Positions 15,289 to 20,896 of a stretch of DNA of 64,000 nt are shown here, one piece after another. Source of the DNA: Acidobacteriota bacterium (GTDB lineage: Bacteria > Acidobacteriota > Vicinamibacteria > Vicinamibacterales > UBA8438). Location of the stretch: the NCBI GenBank assembly GCA_015659035.1, contig DQNS01000122.1, forward strand, positions 36,938 to 100,937, given 5' to 3'. The stretch's first letter is position 1; every line of letters starts with the position of its first letter. The notes under the pieces are model-generated. The model saw only the letters and a program-made list of their open reading frames with translations. It was not told the origin of the DNA and searched no databases. The position numbers and the translations under genes were made by a program.

Positions 15289-15768
15289 ATGGAGCCGCTG
15301 AACCTGCCGCTGGACTATGCCGCGATCGAGCGCATCCTCCCGCACCGCTACCCTTTCCTGCTGGTCGACCGGATCACGGAGTTTGAGGTCGACAAGCGGA
15401 TCGTCGGTATCAAGAACGTGTCCCTGAACGAACGGTATCTGGCTCACCGACCCGGCGAGCGTCCGGTGCTGCCGCCGACGATCCTGACCGAGGCGGTCAA
15501 CCAGGTCGGCGCCATCCTGATTCTCGCCAAACCGGAGAACCGGGAGAAGCTCATCTTTATTGTGGGCATCGAGCGGGTTCGCTATCGCCGGCCGGCGTAC
15601 CCCGGCGACGTCCTTCATATCGAGGTCAAAGTGAAACGGCTGCGCAGCCGTATGGGCCAGCTGCACGGCGTGGCCACGGCCAACGGCAAAGTGGTGCTCG
15701 ACGGCCGGATGACGTTCGCGCTCGGTCCCACGAAGAGGGCTGCACGTGACCGGCTAGCTGGAACCTAA
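15289..15768 (+). CDS. FabZ-like 3-hydroxyacyl-ACP dehydratase (hotdog fold), divergent active site
   Basis: 159 aa, the FabZ length. The N-terminal ERILPHRYPFLLVDR and the later VGIERVRYRRPAYPGD are typical FabZ. FabZ normally carries GHFPGxPVMPGVLxxEA, with 14 residues from the catalytic His to the catalytic Glu. Here the segment is AHRPGERPVLPPTILTEA: His53 and Glu68 are kept but are 15 apart, Phe is replaced by Arg, and the Gly after the Pro by Pro. It may be a paralogue with a shifted role, not the housekeeping enzyme. Lone gene, likely leaderless. Confidence 0.8.
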   Translation: MEPLNLPLDYAAIERILPHRYPFLLVDRITEFEVDKRIVGIKNVSLNERYLAHRPGERPVLPPTILTEAVNQVGAILILAKPENREKLIFIVGIERVRYRRPAYPGDVLHIEVKVKRLRSRMGQLHGVATANGKVVLDGRMTFALGPTKRAARDRLAGT

Positions 15769-15908
15769 GTGCCTCTCGGAGAAGACCGGCGTTCCCGCCG
15801 GCGGCGGAGAGGCAGCCGGCGGCGTGGCGGGCAGCGTGGCCTCGCGTACCGTCTCTTCGCGTCGCCCACCGACCGTCGAATCCGTTGTTCGTGGCGCCGC
15901 GCCTGAAA

Positions 15909-16004
15909 TTACAGCACGACCACCAAGATCACAGCACTGGGCACCAGCACGGCCACCAGCAGGCCGATCGCGAACAAACGGGTCCCACGTGTGTAGCGAA
16001 GCAT
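15909..16004 (-). CDS. Possible 31-aa single-pass membrane microprotein
   Basis: ATG at 16004 to TAA at 15911. The product has a short basic N-terminus (MLRYTRGTR) and then about 21 uninterrupted hydrophobic residues ending at the C-terminus (FAIGLLVAVLVPSAVILVVV), an inside-N topology by the positive-inside rule. No clear Shine-Dalgarno. It fills the otherwise empty 378-bp gap between fabZ and the PCYCGC gene. It may be chance, but hydrophobicity and boundaries are neat. Confidence 0.35.
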   Translation of the reverse strand: MLRYTRGTRLFAIGLLVAVLVPSAVILVVVL

Positions 16005-16133
16005 CACGATCACTGACGGCCGGCGGGGGAATGGCAACGGAGCCGACCACGTAAGAGTATTCTCCCCGAACTCGAAAGAAAGCACACCAGTTCTTGATCA
16101 ACCCGGGGTCGACGAGACCCGCAGAGTCGGTGA

Positions 16134-16139
16134 TAGAAT
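16134..16139 (+). promoter_or_regulatory. Candidate -10 box for leaderless mRNA of the PCYCGC protein
   Basis: TAGAAT, 7 nt before the ATG at 16147. No Shine-Dalgarno. It would initiate transcription at the start codon. Confidence 0.45.
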
Positions 16140-16146
16140 GCGCATC

Positions 16147-16803
16147 ATGAGTTCGAAGAAGAATCGCAGACACGCTCGTCCCGCACCTGTAGTCCAGGAG
16201 CGGTCGAAAGGTATCCCGTGGCCGTTTATCGCCATCGCGGTGGCCGTCGTCGCGGGCGCCGGTCTCTACATGGCGTGGGGGTCATCGGGCCTCGCTCCCT
16301 CACTAGACGCGACCGGCCCGACCGCCCAGGCGCCCACCACCACCGCGGCGACGGCGCCAGACGCGTCGCCGACCGGCGATCCTGGTTCCATCGCGTCGGC
16401 GGTCAGCGGGACGGCGCTCACTGCCGAAGGGCCCAACGACCTGCCGATGCCGCCGCTGCCATACACATCGCAGATGAGCGGCTCGCCCGAGCAGGTGAGA
16501 CAGGCCTATGTATTCGCTGCCCAGAACCCGGGCGTGCTCGGGTACGTACCCTGTTACTGCGGGTGTGAGCTCGATGGGCATCACTCGAATGCGGACTGTT
16601 TCGTCGAATCACGCGCCGCCAATGGCGCGGTGCAGTCGTGGGACACCCACGGCATGACCTGACCGCTCTGCCTCAGTGTCGCGCGTGACGCGATGCAGAT
16701 GCATGCTCTCGGCGCTTCGGTCGCGGATATTCAGGGTGCGGTCATCACCAAGTACGCCGCCACGTACCCCACGTCGACGCCCACCCCGGCCGTGCCGCAA
16801 TAG
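16147..16803 (+). CDS. PCYCGC-motif protein, candidate selenoprotein (in-frame TGA = Sec172)
   Basis: Read through one TGA at 16660-16662 the frame encodes 218 residues and ends at TAG 16801-16803. Residues 1-35 hold a basic start and one membrane segment (IPWPFIAIAVAVVAGAGLYM); 50-85 is a Thr/Pro/Ala-rich linker; 118-171 is the family core with PCYCGCELDGHHSNADCF and THGM. The TGA then stands in a U-P-L-C motif followed by LSVARDAMQMHALGASV and a helix to KYAATYP, which matches the C-terminal part of PCYCGC family proteins (from memory: HG-x-x-C-x-x-C-x-x-x-A-x-x-A). The 46 codons after TGA keep GC-rich third positions. A SECIS-like hairpin follows (16667-16698). Alternatives: a nonsense mutation or sequencing error. 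No selABCD genes are in the window. Confidence 0.75.
16663..16698 (+). promoter_or_regulatory. SECIS-like hairpin immediately after the in-frame TGA
   Basis: TCGCG (16679-16683), loop CGTGA (16684-16688), CGCGA (16689-16693): a perfect 5-bp stem, extendable by a G-U pair. An outer CTGC (16668-16671) pairs with GCAG (16695-16698) across an asymmetric internal loop. The loop has G as its second base and starts 21 nt after the TGA. These match the known constraints for bacterial SECIS elements (G in the first two loop bases; about 16-37 nt from UGA to loop). Confidence 0.6.
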
Positions 16804-16805
16804 GG

Positions 16806-16883
16806 TGCAGGGGCTACAGGAGGCAAGAGACAGGCGACAGGAGTCAGTAGCAATCTGAGGGCTTCTTTCTGTTTCAGTCTCCG
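16806..16883. repeat. Heptad element 3
   Basis: Purine-rich 7-bp units (AGGAGGC, AAGAGAC, AGGCGAC, AGGAGTC) at about 16818-16846, then GGGCTTC and pyrimidine units (CTTTCTG, TTTCAGT, CTCC). It begins 2 nt after the TAG of the PCYCGC gene. Confidence 0.65.
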
Positions 16884-16949
16884 GCACGGGAACGCCTCGC
16901 TGCATCGCCGTTTCACCACCCTCGACGCCCTCCGCGCGTCGCCGTACGT

Positions 16950-18512
16950 ATGAAACGGACCACCAAACGCGCGCCCCGGCGGTCGCGCCGGTCCCGCCGG
17001 CCGCGAGCCGAGCTGCTCGGCAGCCTCTACGACTCCGTCCGGGAGGGGGTGTACATCGGGACGTTCGACTCCGACGACGGCACGACGCTCGGCGCGAATC
17101 CTCACCTGAAACTGATGTTCGGCTTCGCCCCCGAGGAACCGGACGACGCGGTCCGACCGTTCTCGGCCGATCGATTTGTCGATCCGCGGGCCCGTGATGC
17201 GTTCATCACGCAGCTCCGCCGTGACGGGGCGGTCAGCGACTACCTGCTGCGGCTTCGCCGTGCCGACGATAGCTCGATCTGGGTCGAGGTGACGGCCACC
17301 CTGCACCTGGCGGACGACACGGGCGGGTCCCGCATCGACGCGCTCGTACGCGACGTCAGCGAGCGGCGAAAGCTGGAGGACCAGGGCCGGGATCTCAGCC
17401 ATCAGCTGTCGCAGGCGGAGAAGATGGCGGCGCTGGGTCAGACCGTATCCGGCGTGGCGCACGAGCTGAATAACCCGCTCGCCACGATCCTGACGTGGGC
17501 GGAACGCTTGGCGGCGCGGCCGGTCGATGCCGACACGAAGCGAGGGCTGGAGACGATCCTCAGCGAGTCGGAGCGCGCCGCGAAGATCGTGCGCAACCTC
17601 CTGACGCTCGCCCGTAAGCGCAACACGACCCGGGCCCTGGTGGATCTGAACGGGATCGTGCGAGAGACCCTGGCGCTGCGCGCCTACGAGCAGCGGGTGT
17701 CGAACGTGATGACACTGGAGGCGCTCGCAAGCGGTCTGCCACAGGTGTTCGCCGACCCCCACCAGGTGAAACAGGTGCTGCTGAACCTGATCATCAACGC
17801 CGAGCAGGCGATGCTGACAGCGAACGGCCGGGGCACGCTGGTCGCCCGCACCTGGTACGACGACGCGAACGAGATGGTGCTGCTCGAGATCAACGACGAC
17901 GGTCCTGGAGTGCCCGAAGAGGTCCAGACAAAGATCTTCGACCCGTTCTTCACCACCAAGGCGGTTGAAAAGGGGACCGGGCTCGGGCTGACGGTCGCCT
18001 ATGCGATCATGCGGGAACACGGGGGACAGATCCGGGTCGCCTCGACGGCGGACTTCGGTGCGTCGTTCTTCGTCTCGTTCCCGGCGGCCGCCGGTGCCCG
18101 GCGCCCCTCGCCGGCGCCCGCACAGGCGCCGCCGCCGCAGACCGCCGCCGGGTCCGCCGTCCTGCTCGTCGAAGACGAACCGGCACTCGCCAGCGCGGTG
18201 GCCGACGCGCTGACCGACGCTGGATATCGCGTGGAGCGCGCAGCGAATGGGGAAGCGGCCCTGGAGTGCGTTGAAGCCCGGGTCTTCGACCTGGTCATCT
18301 GCGACCTGAAGATGCCGAGGCTCGATGGCCCGTCGTTCTACCGGGTGCTGTGCGAGCGCAAGCCGGCGCTGGCGCGGCACGTGATCTTCGTCACCGGCGA
18401 CGTCGCCGGGACGGACTCTGAACGGTTCCTCATCGAAACTGGGTGCCGCTGGCTGCCGAAGCCGTTCCGGTTGAACGATCTCTTGCGGGCCGCGCACGAG
18501 GTGCTGGGCTAG
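16950..18512 (+). CDS. Hybrid histidine kinase: PAS - HisKA - HATPase - receiver
   Basis: 520 aa, soluble. Very basic first 20 residues; PAS domain about 25-150; coiled linker; HisKA with phosphoacceptor His171 in GVAHELNNPLATIL; HATPase_c with N-box LLNLIINAEQAM, G1 DDGPGVP and G2 GTGLGLTVAYAIM; Pro/Ala linker; C-terminal receiver with Asp452 (VICDLKMPRLDG) and the conserved Lys in LPKPFRLND. The kinase-receiver fusion lacks an HPt or output domain, so phosphate must pass on to another protein. The nearby DHp-only protein (19853-20098) and the NtrC-type regulator (20897) are candidate partners by location only. Confidence 0.92.
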   Translation: MKRTTKRAPRRSRRSRRPRAELLGSLYDSVREGVYIGTFDSDDGTTLGANPHLKLMFGFAPEEPDDAVRPFSADRFVDPRARDAFITQLRRDGAVSDYLLRLRRADDSSIWVEVTATLHLADDTGGSRIDALVRDVSERRKLEDQGRDLSHQLSQAEKMAALGQTVSGVAHELNNPLATILTWAERLAARPVDADTKRGLETILSESERAAKIVRNLLTLARKRNTTRALVDLNGIVRETLALRAYEQRVSNVMTLEALASGLPQVFADPHQVKQVLLNLIINAEQAMLTANGRGTLVARTWYDDANEMVLLEINDDGPGVPEEVQTKIFDPFFTTKAVEKGTGLGLTVAYAIMREHGGQIRVASTADFGASFFVSFPAAAGARRPSPAPAQAPPPQTAAGSAVLLVEDEPALASAVADALTDAGYRVERAANGEAALECVEARVFDLVICDLKMPRLDGPSFYRVLCERKPALARHVIFVTGDVAGTDSERFLIETGCRWLPKPFRLNDLLRAAHEVLG

Positions 18513-18513
18513 C

Positions 18514-18663
18514 GACGCTGCGCCTCACACCGACGAGCGAAGACGACGCAGCCTCGCGAGCAGAAGCATTTCTTACAGCCCCGCTACGGGGGGGGGTAGA
18601 CATCTCCGCGTGTCACGAAAACTTGCTTCATACGTGATGTATGTTGCCCTTAGGAGATGTCTA
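18514..18663. repeat. 89-bp structured repeat, copy A (with upstream shared block)
   Basis: Core 18575-18663. It starts ACAGCCCCGCTAC with a GCCCC/GGGG hairpin and a run of nine G residues, then TAGACATCTCC (18597-18607), a 45-nt loop, and GGAGATGTCTA (18653-18663). The loop contains TCACG and CGTGA that could pair. An upstream block CGCCTCACACCGACGAG (18521-18537) is also shared with copy B. The right arm contains the TAG stop codon of the sigma-factor gene. It lies between convergent genes. Confidence 0.75.
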
Positions 18664-19557
18664 GGCCCGTCTTCTCGCGGCGACTGGCGCCGACACGCTG
18701 ACGCGCGCTGGCTTCGGCTTCCGATATGGCACGCGCGTGTGGCGATCGGTCGTGCCCAGACGCGCCTTGGCCATGTGCAGCACCGGGCGCTGCCGCCTCG
18801 GCGCCTGTACCGGCTCCTTCATCGCCGCGACGACCTGGCTCGGATTCAGGTCGCGGCCCAGCGTCTTGCGTAGCCGCTGCACCGCGCGCGCATGCAGCTG
18901 CGACACCCGCGATTCGTTCACCCCGATCTCGTTGCCGATCTGCTTCATCGTGACGTCGCCGTAGTAGTAGAGCCCGACCACCTTCCGCTCACGCCACGGC
19001 AGTGCCTTGATCGCGTCTCGGATGCGGATCGCGACCTCGTCTCGCTCGCACGCCTTCTCGGGGGTCGGCAGCTCGAGCGGCACCATCACCGGTGGCAGGT
19101 TGGCGGCGGCGACGTTGTCGATGGCCGCCAGCGGTGACGTCGACTCGATGGTGTTGATCCGGACGATGGTCCGGCTCAGCCGGGCCTCGTCAGACCCCAT
19201 GTGCTCGGCCAGATCCGCGAGCGACGGCTCGGAGCCTAGCTCGTGGCGCAGCTTCTCGCGCGCGGCTTCGAGCTCGCGCCGAACGCGCCGGATGCCACGG
19301 GGCCAGGCATCGCGACGCAGCGCATCGATCATCGCACCGCGAACGCGTCGTTCGGCAAAGGTTTCGAACTTGATCCCGCGTTTCTCGTCGAACCGGTGCG
19401 CGGCATCGATCAGCCCGATCACGCCGTCCTGCACGAGGTCCCCGAGGTCGATCGAGTGCGGCATGGACGCCGCCATTCGGCGTGCGAGCGCCTCGACGAA
19501 CGGCAGACCCTCGGTGACGCGGTCGTGATCCTTACGGTCGAGTACATGAGCTTTCAT
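18661..19557 (-). CDS. RNA polymerase sigma factor, FliA/WhiG (sigma-28) family
   Basis: 298 aa from ATG 19557 (GGAGG about 11 nt upstream). Region 2 (DLGDLVQDGVIGLIDAAHRFDEKRGIKFETFAERRVRGAM) has the FliA-type YASxRIRGAM-like block; region 3 and region 4 (LPWRERKVVGLYYYGDVTMKQIGNEIGVNESRVSQLHARAVQRL) follow. A basic extension of about 55 residues after region 4 (VQAPRRQRPVLHMAKARLG ... VAARRRA) is unusual for FliA. No flagellar genes are in the window, so it could control motility or another regulon. Its stop codon is inside the structured repeat copy A. Confidence 0.9.
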   Translation of the reverse strand: MKAHVLDRKDHDRVTEGLPFVEALARRMAASMPHSIDLGDLVQDGVIGLIDAAHRFDEKRGIKFETFAERRVRGAMIDALRRDAWPRGIRRVRRELEAAREKLRHELGSEPSLADLAEHMGSDEARLSRTIVRINTIESTSPLAAIDNVAAANLPPVMVPLELPTPEKACERDEVAIRIRDAIKALPWRERKVVGLYYYGDVTMKQIGNEIGVNESRVSQLHARAVQRLRKTLGRDLNPSQVVAAMKEPVQAPRRQRPVLHMAKARLGTTDRHTRVPYRKPKPARVSVSAPVAARRRA

Positions 19558-19720
19558 GGTTGTCGTTGCCTCCGATGCCACCAGATATCGCAAGGGTGGT
19601 ACCACAGGATAAGGGAACAAAAAGCGAACCCATATCGGAGCGCATGACAACTCATAAGATGTTTAATCGTATATAGATACAGATGTCTTGTGTGACCCAA
19701 CCAAGAGTCGAGGAGAGAGT

Positions 19721-19780
19721 ATGGCGATTCAGACCGTCAACTATTTGACTCTAAAAGCAGACTATTCGCCATATTTATGA
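19721..19780 (+). other. 19-codon ORF with a strong ribosome-binding site
   Basis: GAGGAGAGAGT immediately precedes ATG at 19721; the peptide MAIQTVNYLTLKADYSPYL ends at TGA 19778-19780. It lies in the 295-bp gap upstream of (divergent to) the sigma-28-family gene, in unusually AT-rich DNA for this window. It might be a leader peptide or a remnant of a longer gene. The rest of the gap (19558-19852) shows only a GCC/GGC stem at about 19806-19826 (CGCCAAGGCTTCGGCG). Confidence 0.25.
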
Positions 19781-19852
19781 CGCTCGTGCTAGGTGGTGTT
19801 GATCGCCTTCGCCAAGGCTTCGGCGAGAATTCCGGTGCCGGGAAATCACCGC

Positions 19853-20098
19853 CTACTTGTCCTGGCAGCGTTCCCGGATATGCCTGGCCGCACTGATCGC
19901 TTCAATGGCGCTCGTGACGATCTGTGCTGCGCGCGAGCAGTTGGCCTCGTCCTTCAGCTTCGCCTCGAGGAGCTCGGCGTTCGCCAGGATGATCCCGAGC
20001 TGGTTATTCAACCGATGGAAGAGGGCGCCGCAATCGGTCAGCTGCTCCATCTGGAATGGATCCGGTGGCACGTACGGAAACGGGATCTGGCTGCGCAT
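19853..20098 (-). CDS. Small histidine-phosphoacceptor (DHp-only) protein
   Basis: 81 aa from ATG at 20098 (GAGG just upstream); the frame extends further into intergenic repeat sequence. The core FHRLNNQLGIILANAELLEAKL has the H-x-L-N-N-x-L-x-x-I pattern of the HisKA phosphoacceptor helix (compare HELNNPLATIL of the hybrid kinase at 16950), and a second helix follows (RAAQIVTSAIEAISAARHIRER). No ATP-binding domain is present. It could be a phosphotransfer intermediate or a partner for a separate ATPase domain. Known family behaviour is uncertain; the role is inference. Confidence 0.65.
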   Translation of the reverse strand: MRSQIPFPYVPPDPFQMEQLTDCGALFHRLNNQLGIILANAELLEAKLKDEANCSRAAQIVTSAIEAISAARHIRERCQDK

Positions 20099-20171
20099 CG
20101 CCTCAGCGCGTCTAGCAGTCCAGCCGGGATGCAGCGCCGGTCGAATGCAGCGGGACATTCACCATGGGCTG

Positions 20172-20337
20172 GCAGCGAAGCTCCGCCTCAAACCGACGAG
20201 TTCCCGGCCCCGGTGCGGGGGCTCCGCATCGCTGCCAGACCTTTTTTCACAGCCCCGCTACCCCGGGGGCTAGACATCTCCGGCGGCGACGAACAAATTG
20301 GCCCAAACGTGACGATCTGGTCCATAGGAGATGTCTA
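20172..20337. repeat. 89-bp structured repeat, copy B (with upstream shared block)
   Basis: Core 20249-20337, exactly the same length as copy A. AGCCCC/GGGGCT hairpin, then TAGACATCTCC (20271-20281), a 45-nt loop, GGAGATGTCTA (20327-20337). Upstream block CGCCTCAAACCGACGAG at 20184-20200. The loop differs from copy A at about half its bases but keeps ACGAA and ACGTGA. It ends 4 nt before the stop codon of the HTH gene. Confidence 0.75.
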
Positions 20338-20341
20338 GGCG

Positions 20342-20557
20342 TCAGTCTGCGCCGACGTGGAGATGACTGGAGCCGGTCTCGGGCTCACGCCACAGGGTGT
20401 CGACGAAGATGCGGACCGAGCCGCCCGCCGTGCGTACGTACTCGACCTTGCCGCTGGCGATCCAGTTGTAGATCGTGCGTCGGCTCACACCGACCAGCTC
20501 ACAGGCCTTCATGATCGAGATTGTTTTCCTATCGACTATCATCACTGGCGCTCGCAT
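20342..20557 (-). CDS. Excisionase/MerR-type single helix-turn-helix protein
   Basis: 71 aa from ATG 20557 (a later in-frame ATG at 20542 would give 66 aa). TISIMKACELVGVSRRTIYNWIASGKVEYVRTAGGSVRIF is a classic HTH_17 winged-helix: helix-turn-helix followed by a two-strand wing with R-x-x-G-G-x-x-R. Such one-domain proteins are DNA-binding regulators or excisionases. No integrase is nearby, and the location beside the NtrC-type regulator and the DHp-only protein suggests a regulatory job. Target unknown. Confidence 0.8.
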   Translation of the reverse strand: MRAPVMIVDRKTISIMKACELVGVSRRTIYNWIASGKVEYVRTAGGSVRIFVDTLWREPETGSSHLHVGAD

Positions 20558-20685
20558 CTGGCCGCCACGCTTCCTTGGCCCATCCGGTCCGCCTCCAACG
20601 TTTCTCTCCCGCAACGCGCTCGAAGAGTGGTATCGGCACCATGTGACAATGTCATTAGCAGGCTGGCCAAGAGTTTCAGCCTGCC

Positions 20686-20769
20686 GTGATCTGGGATCTG
20701 GGATCTGGGAATGATGGTGCCCGGAACCGGGGCGCGCCGACCAATCCCCAATCCCGCCCAAATCCCCAA
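20686..20769. repeat. Inverted heptad arrays (heptad element with different unit)
   Basis: Three GGGATCT-type 7-bp units (about 20688-20710) face CCAATCC/CCCAAAT-type units (about 20751-20769) across a GC-rich middle. The period is 7 as in the CTNCTGN arrays but the unit sequence differs. It lies between divergent genes. Confidence 0.6.
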
Positions 20770-20834
20770 GAGCTTCTCTCGAATACACGGCGCCTACCCT
20801 TGTCCCCCGACACCCTTGACGCCCTCCCGGCGGG

Positions 20835-20852
20835 GTGTCAAAATGTTGACAC
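20835..20852 (+). promoter_or_regulatory. Operator-like palindrome upstream of the NtrC-type regulator
   Basis: GTGTCAA (20835-20841), 4-nt spacer, TTGACAC (20846-20852): a perfect 7-bp dyad 44 nt before the ATG. TTGACA within it could double as a -35 box, but no matching -10 is evident. A reverse copy of the 17-bp repeat (GTGTCCTGTCTCAG) follows at 20862-20875. Confidence 0.5.
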
Positions 20853-20896
20853 TGGCAGTTCGTGTCCTGTCTCAGAAGCTCAGTGCGTAGGTTTCG

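Noticed and set aside
18588-18596. G9 run as a phase-variation tract
   Set aside because: It is between convergent genes, outside any reading frame or promoter that I can identify.
20342-20557. Prophage or integrative element marked by the excisionase-type HTH protein
   Set aside because: No integrase, attachment-site duplication or phage gene nearby. Such single HTH proteins are often ordinary regulators.
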